Positions 46,241-59,058 of a stretch of DNA of 64,000 nucleotides are shown here, piece after piece. The position numbers were made by a program, and so were the translations under genes. Positions within the stretch are counted from its first letter, which is position 1; each line of letters begins with the position of its first letter. The notes below the pieces were generated by a model. The model did not search any database. It was not told the origin of the DNA and saw only the letters and a program-made list of their open reading frames with translations. The stretch comes from Anthoceros angustus (Eukaryota; Streptophyta; Anthocerotopsida; Anthocerotales; Anthocerotaceae), in NCBI GenBank assembly GCA_010909165.1, contig MU008175.1:372001-436000 (forward strand), given 5' to 3'.

Positions 46241-46589
46241 AGTGAAGCCCCCTGACGCTTCGAAGTTTTGTAGCCCTGGAGCTGGATGCAGCGGATGCCA
46301 TGAAGTGTAGGAGTTCCATCCATGTCCATATCCATATCCAGACTAGTTATACGGAGAGGGTATCCTACAGTAGCTTGAGCAAAGGTTTCGCCAGCGCGAG
46401 GTGCCGGAATCGTGCAGAGGTCGTGACGAGGGGAGAGGTTGGGCCTCGCGATTCGTGGAAAATGCGAAGAAGTTCGAACAAACAGTGGGCACTGAGTATA
46501 GGTCCAGTCTTGTAGCTTGTTCCTTCATGTTTGCGCGAAAGGGTACATAGCTACTTCATCGTAAGATGCGATCGGAAGAGGAAGGGCAT

Positions 46590-46815
46590 GAAGTGAAGCT
46601 GGATGTGCATGTGCTCCCTTCAAGGAGTGACATCTAAATGAAGCTGGATGTACATGTGCTCCCTTCAAGGAGTGACATCGGGACTTTTGGGTTCTTGGAA
46701 CTCCCCAGTCAGGCGTCCTTGGAACGATCCCAGGTGCGAATTCTGAAAATGTTTATCCATGTAAAAAATCTTCGGTTCGAGTTCTGAAAATATTTATCTA
46801 TGTAAAAAATCTTTA
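46590..46815. repeat. Two adjacent short tandem duplications
   Basis: A 46-47 bp block containing GAAGCTGGATGTRCATGTGC and CCTTCAAGGAGTGACATC is present twice (46,592-46,638 and 46,639-46,679). A second block, TTCTGAAAATRTTTATC followed by ATGTAAAAAATCTT, is present twice (46,740-46,772 and 46,784-46,813). Both lie in the ATP12-RRM intergenic region. Confidence 0.8.
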
Positions 46816-47889
46816 AATTCTCTTGGAAAAGAAAAAAAAGCTGGATGTACATGATGGTTGGTACAAGCAGTGCAGGTTAGGGTTAACCACCGGCGGCAGC
46901 TCACGGTATGGATGGTGGATAGAGAGAGGGGAGAAGATGGGCTCACGGTGACTTGTCCCCGGGGCCGACGAACATGGCCATCTGATTCCAACGGGCCCTT
47001 CTTCTTCCCCTTCACTTTCATGGGCTGTTCCGTCGATACTGTGGCTTGTTCTCTCTTCCTTCATGGGCCTTTGGGTCGCGCTGTACGCGCTCGCCTGCAT
47101 TTCGCAGAGGCGGGCGTGCAGGCAGGGCACAAATTCAGCTGGCCCGGCCCTGCTGTGTGGGGCAATGTTGGGGAGCAGCAGCGAATTGACGTGATTAGAG
47201 CAGGCATGCTGGTTGCGCCGCGTTAGTAGCATCTCACTCTTCGAATCTCGGAGACGGTGCCAGCAGTGTGGTCGCAGAGAGAGCGGGCAAAGTTGTGTTG
47301 AAGATCACTGCTTGCCCTATTTCTCCCCGTGATGCTGTCAGCTGTCACAATTTTTGGCCTGCCTGTCGCATTATCTGATGGTACTTCTTTCTCTTTCCTG
47401 GCTTCACCTCTTGATGTTGCTGGGCCTGGCAGTGGCAAGCACCAGGCACCAAGCACCAAGCACGCTGTGTTACCGCACACTGCTCCCCTGGTGTCCTGGC
47501 CCCGGCTTGGTGCTGCTTTCTGGGCATGCCTTGGTCTGGGTCGGTGTCCTGCTGTGGTGGTTGTGCGGTTTTGTCCCGCACCGTTTCATACTTGCCTCCT
47601 TTTGGTTATGGGTAGAGCGGTTGCTGATCTCTCTCACTGATTTCGCTGTTGTGCCAATGTGGTGGCTCGTGTAGACCAGCAGCCCAGTGCTGTTGCCTAA
47701 TTTTGCTTTCTATTCACACGTTGAGTCAGTGAGTGAGCTATAGAAGGCCCGGTTGCAGGGCGCCTCTGCCTAGGCTGTTGTGGATGTTAGGTCATCAGTC
47801 CGTGCCAATGTTCCTGCATCGCACAGCAATTTCATTGGCATGTTGGCACGTGAATCTCCTGTTCATATCCCTTCCATTATTGCAGTACA
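46816..47889. other. Intergenic region upstream of the RRM gene
   Basis: No gene is supported. Overlapping ORFs exist on both strands (for example 46,858-47,226 plus and 46,813-47,232 minus), but neither shows a recognisable block. The 3' part probably holds the promoter and 5' UTR of the gene starting at 47,890. CAAGCACCAGGCACCAAGCA near 47,437-47,460 is a short CACCAAG repeat. Confidence 0.5.
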
Positions 47890-49317
47890 ATGGCAGAAGG
47901 TGACAGTGCCGACTTCGAAGTAAAGGATGAGGAATTGGTTGATTTTGAGGGATCTGACTATGGCTTCGGCTCGGACGAGGAGTTGGACATAGAGGAAAGC
48001 GCTAAGCAAGCAGGCGATGGTGGGCCATTTGCCCACTCGCAGGAAGCTGGGCCTGTCGACCCTCCGACACCCGATGGGGCGGCCGCTGCATCAATTGCTC
48101 CCAAGGAGGGAGCCGAGAGTGGAGAGATCGAGGAGGAAAAAGAAGACAAGGAGGATGGGGTCGTTATGCAGCCTGCCAAATCTGCTGCTGGTCGTGGAGA
48201 AGGGGGAAGTCACGGGGGACGAAGGGTAGGGGAGTCTAGGCACAGGAAGCATCGGAAAGCTGACTTGGAGGATGGCGAGCTGGATGACGCTGCCATGGTG
48301 ATCACCCTGATATTTCACCCATTTCATTCCTTATTTTCTGGATGTTCATTACCCACATTTTCTCCTTCATCTGGACCACACACATACTTGTCTAATGTCT
48401 TATGATTTCTACTCACTCGATTTCCTGCTACCCTCGCTGGGAGGGACCGGAATTTAGGCCTTCCTTGTCTTCTTGACGTCCCCTTGGTGTGACTTTCCCA
48501 AAGACACTCTGCCCCATCTGCATATCTTGGCTGCCCTGTGTATATGATCCACGCCACAATCTTGCTATGAAGTCTACCCATTTTCCTAGACTTCTGTGCT
48601 TACTGAGCCACATAGTTGTAGGGTAGATATATGTCCTTGAATACTCCCTCGCTGCTCAAGTCTTGCCATCTGATGACCAAGCCTTTGAATTTCCTTGTCA
48701 TGTGTCTCCAGTCACCACGGGCATCATCTTTCATTTTCCAGTTCTGTGAGTGGTCCCATTTGACTCGTTTGAGATCGGTGGAGTCCCTCTACAAGCCCTT
48801 TTGGTTTCCTCTTCCTTGTCTTTGAGGGTTGGTCAGGCCGCTCACTTGTTGAAATGGTGCGGGGGTTTGCCCTGAAAGATCTTTTTCAAGCCTCGCTGCT
48901 CCATCCCTGAATGCTGGAAAACCTTCCTGGTACAAGTTACTAGAGTTGAGGGTAGTGAACCGAACACCCCAGATTGAAAGCTGCTTGTGTCAGAATGCAA
49001 AGTCAGGGCCAATATTGGTCATCATCGGTAGTAGGAGTTGGTGGCGATATCTCTCAATGAGGTAACATTGGAGCGATGTTTGATCAAAGTTTGTGCAACA
49101 TTGCGGCAGTTCATTGTGGAGATGGAATACAGACTTAATGCATTTCCAAGGATTTTCATCTGCTCCGTGTTTCTCTGCTTTAGGAAGTCTGTGTTTGTGT
49201 GAAATGTGGCTTAGTGTCCAGTGAGAGGTGGTGGGTGCCACCATCTATGTGTAACGTGCATGAGGGATTGTGAGGTAACTGATGTCACATTCTAGTTTGC
49301 AATGTTAGGTGGGGGGC

Positions 49318-49369
<52 letters not shown>

Positions 49370-51976
49370 TTATCAGTATTTAGGACATAAGCATTACCTG
49401 CTGTACTGAATTGTGATACTGGGCTTTCTGCTGCCAAGTACCTCAGCAAACTAACTTGTTTGTCTCTAGAGTTTTTTGAATGGGTATTGTTGGAAGGACT
49501 TTGTGCTAGTAGCAGGAACTGCAACAAATTGCAGCATGCTGCTAGATTGAGGAACCATGCATGCTCGGTAGTAGCACTTATATGTGGACGTTGGCCGTGC
49601 GGGAAACAGCATGAGGGTTCTGATCGTGAAGCAGAAGGGAATCCCGATGAGGATGAAGAAGACTCTGTTAGTCGGCAGGAAAGGAAGAGGAGAAAAGATC
49701 GATTCGCTCCAGAAAGACAAGCTTTAGACCTTGACAGGAAAGAAAAGAGAGAAGGAGACCAAGTGCTTGGATCAACTGCAAAGCACAGTCGTAGTCGAGG
49801 CAGGTGTGTTAAAAAGCTTTGCCCAGCCACTGATTGCATCGGGCTTGGAGTTGTGTCTGTTTAGAGTCCTTGACAATTTTGTGCCTTGTTCCTCTGTTAG
49901 GCTTTTTGTGGAAATGCTGATAGATTTTGCTTTGACTTTTTCAGTGATCGGCACCCAGATCGGTCCAGAAGCCTTTCCAAGACAGTACCTGGTAAGGGGG
50001 AAGGAACCCGGACTCGTTGACGCTGCCTTGAGAAACCTAATGGACGATGAGTGCAACAGCTCTGTCCTGTGTGCAGTTTTTAACGGCTGATCTTATCTTC
50101 CCCTTTTCACTTACAGGTGGCCGTGCTACCAGTAATGAGACAGGTGGTCTTGTCCCTCCCAATAATCAGGCAGGGATAATGGGACCTGGAAGGCTGTTTG
50201 TACCAGCTGAACTGGCTTCTCAAATTCAGTTGCGACCACTGGGCCGAGGGTTTGTTGGACCAGTTGGAGGCCTCTATAGTCCTGCTAACGGCAGGCCTAA
50301 TGTAAGCTAACATTCATGCTTTCTCTTGCGTAAAGCAGGGTTGTGATTGCAAACTTAATGTAACCTTTCTGCTAGTTTAGGCTCACACACTTGGTTGTTG
50401 TAGCTGCATATGCAGGAGGCTCTGGCTCAGGAGCAGCTGTTTCGGTCTCAGAGAATTATGCAGCTTGCGCATGCAAATGCAAATGGCCCAGGTCGACCAC
50501 CATTGGCTGGGCATATTGGAGGTCCACCTATCCATCCCATGCCCACCCTTGAATTTGGTCCTGTTCCTCACGGCCTTCTGCATTGGCAGACCCAAGGACC
50601 AGAGCTCATGCAACAAATCAATCTGATGGCACCCGTGGATACTTATGGGAGAAATCCTAGGCCCTATGTCACTGGAAGGGGACCGATGGGAGGTATTTAT
50701 GGGCTAATGGCTGGATCTCCTGGCAGAAATATGGGACGGCAACTGTCATGGTCAGCTGTTCCTATGGCAAATGAGGGCCAAGGTGTTGGAAGAGGAAGGG
50801 CACAGGGCCGAGGACAAATGCTGGGTCCCGTATGGGGTGAGCCTCATCCTGGAGCAATGGTTGGACAAGCAGTGGTAGGGGTTGTAAATGTAGGTCAGGG
50901 AATGGGTCTGGGTCAAGGGATGGTTACTGTAGGGATGGGCCCTGGAGGGCGACCAATTGGACCTACTTTGGCAGGCCAGGGAACGAGTCAAGGACTGCTT
51001 CCTGGATTAGGTCAGGGGATGGGCCATGTGCCAGAACAGGATGCCAAACAAAGCTGTCCCCATAGTGGTGGGCAAGGGGATGCAGGTCAGACTGCAGGGC
51101 GAGCGGGGCAAGCTGCACAGGCAGGGCATGCCTCAGCGTCAGGAGCCAGCAATAGGTCAAATAGATCTAGTTCTCACAGCACCGCCTCCGGAGTGAGCAC
51201 CTCGAAGCGGGAAGGGAACTCTGATCCGAAAAAGGGTGAAGGTAGTCATAGTAATAATGAGCGCAGGGCAGAGGACGATCGAGGTTCAAGAAAAGGACCA
51301 GGTCACAAGTCTGATTCTGTGAGGTCTCACAACAGGCAGGACAGAGAGAATGGCCGGGAGAAAAGGCAATCTGTGAGCATATCAGCAAGCACAGCCCTGT
51401 CAGGGGCTCTCAGCACTCTGCCCAAGAGTTTTATACATCTGGGCGGGCCTGTGCACAAAAGCAGGTAAATGCTGCACATGATGTGAATGGGTTGGACCTG
51501 CGATGGGTTTGCAGGATTCTGACGGATTTCTGTTTGCGGATGCAGAGTGCTTACAGTCAGTGGGCTCCCGGACAACACGTCAATGACTGCCATAGTTCAA
51601 GCTTTTGAGAAGCAAGGAAAGATAACTGTGAGTCTGTCATGCCAGTGCACTTGGCTGTCAACCATTACATACGGTAGAGTAGAGTAAGGCATTGGGTGAA
51701 TCTGTGCTGTCTGGTGCATCTCAGGACTTCAAGAAAGAGGAGAAAGGGGACACCTTCACCATCACCTTTGCAAGCTTGTCTGAGGCCATATCGGCAAAGC
51801 GGCATTTGCACAGGTGCCAGTCTCCTATGCTACTGACGTTTCAGTTAGACTTCCCCTTGCGAAACGAGGCTAATCCGTTTGGTTTGGTTTTCTCTTGTTG
51901 CCTCGGATGCGTCTCCTTCCCCAGGTCTGTGATGGACGGCCGGCAGATCACTGTTGAATATGCCGTGCGGGTGTGA
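47890..51976 (+). CDS. RNA-binding protein with acidic N-terminus, Gly/Met-rich middle and C-terminal RRM
   Basis: Eight exons fit in frame: 47,890-48,297, 49,610-49,803, 49,945-49,991, 50,117-50,301, 50,404-51,464, 51,546-51,627, 51,725-51,813, 51,925-51,976 (569 aa). An extra small exon inside the 1.3-kb first intron cannot be excluded. The N-terminus is acidic (FEGSDYGFGSDEELDIEE) and followed by basic RERRHRKH-type runs and a KRRKDRF nuclear-localisation-like stretch. The large exon 5 encodes QEALAQEQLFRSQRIMQ, then a Gly/Gln/Pro/Met-rich low-complexity part (LGQGMVTVGMG and similar), then Ser/Arg/Asp-rich tails. The last three exons encode a single RRM: RVLTVSGLPDNTS (RNP2), DTFTITFAS (RNP1-like, degenerate) and GRQITVEY. 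It is likely a nuclear RNA-processing factor; the exact family is not recognised. Confidence 0.8.
49320..49364. repeat. (GA)n microsatellite
   Basis: An uninterrupted run of AG dinucleotides, about 22 units, ending in ACAGAGAT. It lies in the first intron of the RRM protein gene, about 250 bp upstream of the proposed exon 2. Confidence 0.95.
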
Positions 51977-52042
51977 GGATCGCCGTAATATATATATATT
52001 CGGTCTGTGAAATGGGCCTGCTTAACTTATATTTCGTGTGGC

Positions 52043-54459
52043 TCACGCGTGGTCGGCGTCCCAACAGTGATCAAGGGGATCTGACCTGATGTCGAAATCA
52101 GGAACGAAGTACATTCTGCTGTTTTCTATGGTAAAGCCGTAGTTGTCGTAGACGCAATTAAACCACGTCCGTAGCGTGTCTTCCATATAACTCAATTGAG
52201 GACTTGAGGCAGCTTCGGCAATCCAAGGATGGACCACTCGATGAGCGGCTTTATTGGCCAAGAACTGCAGCGTGGCCCTGGCGGTGTGATCATCGCGGTT
52301 GCTGGTGACGGTCATGGCTAGCACCTCGGCATCTATGTCCAGCGTTGCCAAATACTCCATTGCTTTCGGAGTTCTCCTAATCCAGAGATACCAGTCATTC
52401 CATTTTTCTACCACATTGAAGAAATTGTGCGTGAGTTCTGGCATGCCCGCGTCCCAACTTCCCACGATGGCTGTCTCTGACAGCCCTTTGGCAATCACCG
52501 TCCTGAACACTTCCAGAAGATGGCGCGACCAGATGCTGTAGATGAGGGGATCCACCACCGCCATGTTGTTCTCCGCTGCTTCCTTCTGCTGGATGAGTTG
52601 CACAATCTTCCGGTCCTGCTCCGCCGCACACCGTTCGGCGTGCTCCCTGTTCGCCACGCTGCACAGCAGCGTCTCCACCTGGCCTGCAAGGCCCGCACAC
52701 CGCGGCTCAGAGGTGAAGTGCAATGCAGAGTCGGAGAATCGGAGAGTCGGAGGTCTGAGTCTTGAGGAAGTGTGGACATCGTACGTGTCAGCGGTTCCAT
52801 CTCGTTGATCATGTTCCGGAACCCCTCCTCCTCCCACCTTTCTTCCTCTGTGAGCAGCTCGGTCCAGCGCATGTCCAGCTCGTCCATGGCCACCTCCATC
52901 TTGGACGCGTGCGCCACAAAGCTCGCCAGCAGCGCCATGTTCATGTGGAAGGCGTGGTGCTCCTCGCACTCCCCCCACAGCCCCCGCATCACTGCCGCGT
53001 CCGGCATCTCCCGATCCGCCGGCCAGAAATCCCTGTCCACGGTCGCGCAAACGGGCGCGTGGTCGATGTGCGGGGGAGTCTCCATCGCCATCGCCCCCAG
53101 CAGATCCGCATACTCCCCGAGGTACGCCCGGAAGAGCGGAATCCACCTCTGCACCGTGTCCCTCATCCGCGTCAGCTGCAGCTCCAACTCCAACCCCGTG
53201 GGGCTGGTCCCCTTGGACTCCTGCGTGCGCTGCAGCACCAGCGTCGCGTTCGCCGCCTTGGCCCAGTCGCTCCCGCCCATGGGCCTGCGCCCGCCCAGGA
53301 AAACCCCCGGGCTCAAGAACGCGTCGTAGCAGCCGGGCGTGTCGATGGTCGGCAGGCCTCTGACCCGCAGGAACGCGTCGATCTGGGCCAGCGATTCCAA
53401 AGGAAGCACGCCGAGGGAGGCCGGGTCCTTGAGCAAGGATCCCGTGTTGCTCACCTTCACGCGCCCCACGCACTCAGCGTAAATGATGGCCACGTCCACC
53501 GCCCTTCCCCTGACGCTCGTCGTGCCATCATCTGCTGGCGTCGTTGTCTTCACGGCCCGGCCTGTCGTCGGAATGATGAGCTGGGGCGTGAACTCGCAGT
53601 CGGCGTCCTGAAGTCGCCGCGCGCGGTCGCGAGACGCTTTGAGCCCGACTCGCACCCACCTCGCGTCCCTCGTTGCTTGCTCCAGCCGGGCATTGAACTC
53701 CCCTAGCTGGAGGTTCCCCTGCTTCACCACCACTCTCTCGGCGAACATCCATCTCGCAGCCTGGTCGGTCGCCCGCGCCGAATTCGTCAGGGCCTCCACC
53801 CACGCCCTGTCGAAGCGCGGGCGATGGACGCCGGGAGCCGCGGGAAGGCGCGGCACTCGCACGTCGGACTCGTCCGGATCGCAGTTCGGGATGTGCGGGT
53901 TGGCGAACTGCTTCACGGCCTGCACCTTGGCTTGCAAGATCTCCTCCTTGCTGGCGGGATCCCGCCTGCTCACCGCCTCCTGAAGCGAGCCCGCCAGGGC
54001 CTCGGCGGCCTCCTGCCCCGCCCGCCCGCTCACGATGTGCGTCTCCACGATCTGCTGCACCTCCCGCGGCCGCTGCACGAAGTTCACATCTCTCCTCAAG
54101 TCACTCACCTGCGTGGCTGTCAGGAGGGCTTCCGGATCCCAGAGACCTCGTCCAAGGCCGCCTGGCGGAACCCGCGCTGGCCAAGCCGGCTCCCGGCTCG
54201 GCTGCTGCGATGCCTTCCTGTCCAGATCCTCAAGTCCCGGCGGTACCGGTGGATCTGGCTCCGTCTGCTCTGGTCTTGGGGATGCAGCGGCGCCTGGCAC
54301 AGGTCTCATCACAAACGCCGGCCTGCCTCTCGGCGTCGTCCCTGGCTGCAGAGAGCTTGGCTCAGATCTGAGGCCAAACCCTGGCCCGCCTGGCCTGAGC
54401 CTGAAACTCGCGGTCGGCGACGGAGCCGGCGGAGCGGTGGTCCTGGCATTGTTGATCAT
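52043..54459 (-). CDS. Unknown two-exon protein, 771 aa
   Basis: Exon 1 is 54,459-52,785 and exon 2 is 52,683-52,043. A 101-bp intron has donor GTAC and acceptor GCAG, and the join gives PLT-R-QVETLLCSVANREHAE. Exon 2 overlaps a longer open frame that runs through the intron, but the spliced form joins two continuous frames at consensus sites. The protein begins with a Pro/Arg-rich disordered segment (about residues 1-110). Then come mostly helical, charged segments such as VQQIVETHIVSGRAGQEAAE and DRKIVQLIQQKEAAENNMAV. No domain, signal peptide or membrane segment is recognised. GC and third-position GC are higher than in the neighbouring ATP12 and transporter genes. The 3' end is 66 bp from the convergent RRM gene's stop. 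The start is the first ATG of the long frame, so an upstream exon is possible. Confidence 0.7.
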
Positions 54460-55815
54460 GAGCTCGGGCGGGCCGCCTTGCGAAACCCTTCCGTGTGCTT
54501 GGCCTCGAGACTGCCTGCGAGGCGGTGAGGGGCTGTGCCTGTCGTGGACCGAAGCAGAGGTTCGCCTGCCGCCGCCCTGGAATCCATGTGTAGGATTCGG
54601 GAGATCCCCCAGAAGCCATCCGCTAGGCCGCTGGCCTCCCTGACGGTTGCTGCCCTCTGTGTTCTCTCCGTTCCTGATCGGTGAGTTGCTGCCCTCTGTG
54701 TTCTCTCCGTTCCTGATCGGTGAGTTGCTGCCCTCTCTGTTCTCTCCGTTCCTGATCGGTGAGGGAGCATCGAGCCATCAATTGCTGAAGGCCACGTGGG
54801 ACAAACGCAGGGAAGGAGAAGTGAGGCAAGGAATCCATCCTACTTGGAAGGATCTGCCATGGAGCCAGCTTTCCTTGACGAGGCAGACCAGCATGGACGC
54901 GCTCATGCTCCTCGCAAGATTCTAGTGGCGGAGGAGTCACAATTCCTTCGCCAGCACCTACTGCAGAGAAGAATCGCAGCATCAAATTGACAGGACTGAC
55001 AGAAGCTGGCAACGAGAATGATTCACAACACGCTGCGGTTTCACCAGGAAGCAGCATTGTCGGTGTCGGTGTCGGTGAAGTGCAAGGCTTGACGTATTCT
55101 GAGTTCAATAGAAACAGGATCTGTGCTTCTTTGCCCTGCTTGAAATCAGGCGTCTACCAGTTCAAGCCGGCCAGACGCCTCGCTCGCTTCGCATGCCAAG
55201 AAAGAACCTCTATGGCGGACGCCGCATTTGATTTTATGCACTCCGTGCTGCCTTAGCGTCAAGCTTGTTTGCAAAACTTGCTCCTCCTGTCATTCCAATA
55301 TTCCAAGAACAAGATGCAGCATCAGAAGTTCTCAGACAGCCAGAAGCGCTGTGAAAGCGTCTCACACACATTCCCTCCCGAATTATGCATCCTCGGCAAA
55401 CGCCAGATCGCCGTCGGCCATTAAGGTTGGGACTGTTGGCGATATGCGATAGGCGCGCTCGCCCGGGAAGAAACCCTAGAAATGTCTACTCGCACCTGGT
55501 GGGCCAACGATGGTGCCACATGTCGGCCATGGCTGCGTAGAAAACGGAAGGTGATGTGTTGTGACGTGTTGCGTTACTCGAGACCTAAACCTTTCCAGAG
55601 GAATTGAGTGGAACAAGAGCTTGTGAAGAAGGAAAGCGACGAGCTCATTGGACATACATGCTGGATTTGTGTCAGACGTTGGCATTATCGGGTCCAACGA
55701 GGAACTTGCTGGGTTGTACGGGAAGAAGAGGAGGAAATAGGGACAGTGATATCTGTTTGCCAGCGTCTTCGTCGTCGGGGGAGCTGGAGCCTGAGGCTTC
55801 ACTGGGATGCGTTAA
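54460..55815. other. Intergenic region between the unknown gene and the sucrose transporter
   Basis: Both flanking genes point away from this stretch, so it should contain two promoters. A minus-strand ORF (54,623-55,108, 161 codons) owes its C-terminal half to the 39-bp repeat. A plus-strand ORF (54,987-55,256) lacks recognisable blocks. Neither is called. The first 130 bases near 55,816 are purine-rich (GAAGAAGAGGAGGAAATAGG at 55,722-55,741). Confidence 0.5.
54646..54762. repeat. Three tandem copies of a 39-bp unit
   Basis: The unit (GTTGCTGCCCTCTGTGTTCT and 19 further bases ending ATCGGTGA) occurs three times with one G/C change in the third. Being a multiple of three, it leaves open frames on both strands, read as LTDQERREHRGQQ on the minus strand. 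It is 190 bp upstream of the start of the unknown minus-strand gene, where it may lie in the promoter or 5' UTR. Confidence 0.9.
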
Positions 55816-58800
55816 ATGGCGGTCAAGCAGCGGAGGGAGGTCTCGGAGGCTCAGCTTGCCACAATCACTGCTGCGGTGGATTATGCAGATCGGTTCGAGA
55901 ATGCTGCATCTCCCGACCGCACAGAGAAGGGAGAGAGCTCGGAGGCCCTCGCTGACAGTAATTTGCCACTTACGAGCCTCGCTCTCGTATCCATGGTGGC
56001 AGCAGGAATTCAATTTGGGTGGGCCTTGCAGCTGTCGCTTCTCACGCCTTATATTCAGGTGGATTTGTGTGGCTTGTTGCTGGTGAGTTTTATCGGGGGA
56101 AGGCAAATTGTCGTACGAGTCTGATTCTGATGCTCGTGGATGTTCTGGTTGCAGACCCTTGGGATTGAGCACGCTTTTTCATCCTTCATTTGGCTATGTG
56201 GGCCAGTAACAGGACTTGTTGTAAGATGACCACCTCTTTGCATTTGCTATATCGGTTTATTTTAATTCATTTGTGGCAGCGCTGGTGAGCAATATTTGCT
56301 TTGGCATGGAAAGGTGGCATGCTGTTTAGTTCAGTGGACGCAGTTTCAAGCTCTCTGTCTGTCTGACATTTTTTTAACAGGTACAACCCTGCATAGGTGT
56401 CTGGAGCGACAAATGTAGATCCAAGTATGGACGAAGGCGTCCTTTCATTTTAGCTGGGGCGCTTTTAGTCGTTGTTTCGGTGAGAGTAGGAATCATCATT
56501 TTCCCACGTTGAAGCCTGTTGTCCCTCGTACCTGCATGCTCATTTTGCTGTTCTCCTTTTCCAGTTGCGTTTGGCAAACGGATGCTTATTTTTCTGCTGC
56601 TCTAATTTTTAGTGTTGTTTCAGGTAATACTGATCGGTTATGCAGCTGACATTGGTTTCCTCCTAGGCGACACGCATGACGACTGCCAGTATGTGAAAAC
56701 ATTTTGTTCTCTGTGTCCTTTTTATTTTTGCTTCACCCTCTATCCTTGCACGTTTTCATGCTCTGGTACATCTAGAATGCTAAGGCAGAAGTTCTGAGGT
56801 TTGTAACTCTCTCAATGTTCAGTGTTTATAAAGGGTCTCGTCCACGTGCAGCTTTCGTTTTTGTCATTGGTTTTTGGTTACTGGACCTCGCCAACAACAC
56901 TGTACAGGTCAGAAATGAAGTCCTGATGATGAGTTTGACTTTCAAGCATCTCAAGTAGCTTGTGGTTTTTGATTGCCTCGAAGACTTAAAACCATCCTTG
57001 TTTCAGGGTCCTACTCGCGCTCTATTGGCAGATCTTTCGGGTACTTCCAAAGACATTGGTGTTTAGCTGCATCTGATGATATGTTCGCAAGAGAACAAAA
57101 CAAAGCTGGTTTTTTTCTTTTCTGCAGGATCGGAGCAGAGGGATACTTCTAATGCAATTTTCGTCCTTTGGATGGCTCTGGGCAATATATTAGGGTTCGC
57201 AACCGGTGCTATTGGCCAATGGTACAAGTGAGTTGCTCCTCAGAAAGGACATTTCAATTGAAACTTATTGCTGTGAAACAGTCTTACTCAAGTGTAGCTT
57301 TGCTTGCAGATTGTTTCCGTTTCTTACAAGTGAAGCTTGCTGTGAGGCTTGTGGAAATCTCAAAGCTGCTTTCTTCTTAGCTGTGGTAAGCATCCAACGA
57401 CGGTCAGCATCACTTGTAGACTTGGATGGTACATGTGTTCCAGGTTCATAATGCCGTGGCCCAATCCTTACTGGAATTTGGTTTTTTCGTGCAGATGTTT
57501 CTCACAATATGTACAGTAGTCACTCTGATATCCGCTCAAGAGACTCCCCTGGCAAGTAACCACATAGATGATTCTTCTCCTTTGTTGTATGAAGACGCCA
57601 AAGCACCTGATAGAGGTCCGAGCATCATCCAAGCAATCAGTACAGAAACCTGCCAGGCAGATCACTTTGATTCAAAACCAAATGCTGCCCCTGTCAATGA
57701 CGAGAGGCAAGATACTGTGAGGGCTGAAGATCTTGCTGATGAAAGGCTTCATTACGATGATGAAAGTATTAATCCTGGATCAGTATTGGTCAACATCCTT
57801 CTTGGTGTTCGACAACTTCCACCATCTATGAAGAGTGTGTTGCTGGCGATGGCCTTCTGTTGGGTGAGTCAAAATGCAAATTCAATATGTTTTGAACATG
57901 TCTGTACGTACTCCTTACTGCGAGCATGAAGAGTTTTGCATTCCCATATCTTGTTCATCTGCTACTCATTTGTGAGGTTAGCTGCTGATGGTGTTGTGCT
58001 GGTGCAGTTATCTTGGTTTCCTTTTTTCCTTTTTGATACAGATTGGATGGGCCGAGAAGTTTTTCACGGTGATCCACATGGAGATGCTGCATCCATTGCA
58101 GCCTATCAGGATGGTGTTCGGCAGGGATCTTTGGGTTTGCTACTGAATTCTGTACGTGGTGTTTCAGGGCACATTGTTTCTTTCCACAGGTGCACTTATA
58201 TTTGGAAAAGCTAGTATCAGAAGTGATCACTTTCTGCTTGTCTTGTTTGGCAGGTGGTGCTGGGAATCAGCTCATTTTTCATTGACCCATTATGTCGCTG
58301 GATTGGATCCAAATACGTGTGGGCCATCAGCAATTTTATGGTCTTTCTGTGCATGGCATCCACAACCATCGTCACAGCATGTTCTGTGGATACTGTGACT
58401 ATCAATGGACTGCGCACGTATGTGCACCCACCATGGGTGAAAGTTGCTGCAGTGGCATTGTTCACGGTTCTTGGTTTACCATTATCGGTACGTTTCAAAT
58501 CGCTGTTCAAGGTCTAAAGCTAATATTGGAACAATGTGAGATTGCTTTTAGCTATCTCCTTGCTGAATTTTGTATTGTTTGTGTTGTAGATTACTTACAG
58601 TGTCCCGTATTCAATCACTGCTGAGCTGACAGCAGAGTCTGGTGGTGGCCAAGGTCTGTCTCTCTATCGTGTCATTTGGTGACGTTTTTGAACCTGTGAG
58701 ACGTGTGAGGTTTGTCTGTGCATGCTTTGCAGCTAACCGATGTCTTTGTTGCTAGGTCTGGCTATGGGGATTCTCAATCTTGCGGTTGTGTTACCGCAGG

Positions 58801-59058
58801 TATGTTGATTACTCGTCTTGCCGCAACTAATGTTGAGAAGTGGGTGTGTTTAATAGTTCATGATCCTGGGATACTGCTGAAATGCAGATGGTTGTGGCCC
58901 TGGGTGCTGGGCCCTGGGATGCCCTTTTCGGAGGTGGTAATGAGCCGGCTTTTGCGTTGGCTTCAATTTTTGCCCTTGTAGCTTGTGTTGTGGCTGCAAC
59001 ACGGCTTCCACAACTGTCGAGAAACGGTTACAGGCCTGCAGTGGCGCACTTCGGCTGA
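55816..59058 (+). CDS. SUT: Sucrose/H+ symporter of the SUT/SUC family
   Basis: Fourteen exons fit in frame at GT-AG sites: 55,816-56,058; 56,155-56,220; 56,381-56,479; 56,624-56,688; 56,823-56,907; 57,007-57,040; 57,128-57,227; 57,310-57,385; 57,495-57,863; 58,008-58,151; 58,254-58,487; 58,590-58,653; 58,756-58,799; 58,888-59,058 (597 aa). It matches the plant glycoside-pentoside-hexuronide symporters: [20 protein letters not shown] in helix 1, [17 protein letters not shown] in helix 2, then [12 protein letters not shown] with [10 protein letters not shown] in the first loop, [20 protein letters not shown] in helix 4, and [19 protein letters not shown] at helix 7. The central loop in exon 9 is long and acidic, as in the SUT2/SUT4 groups. 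It probably has 12 membrane helices. The family imports sucrose with protons at the plasma membrane or tonoplast. Confidence 0.95.

Noticed and set aside
46813-47232. Overlapping ORFs of about 120-140 codons on both strands
   Set aside because: No conserved blocks or splice context; the stretch is intergenic upstream of the RRM gene.
52762-53706. Long plus-strand ORF of 314 codons
   Set aside because: It is the complement of exon 1 of the minus-strand unknown gene. The minus-strand frame is much longer, ends at a splice site that joins in frame, and has less biased composition.
54623-55108. Minus-strand ORF of 161 codons
   Set aside because: Half of it is the 39-bp repeat. The rest shows no recognisable block, and it does not join in frame to the downstream gene.
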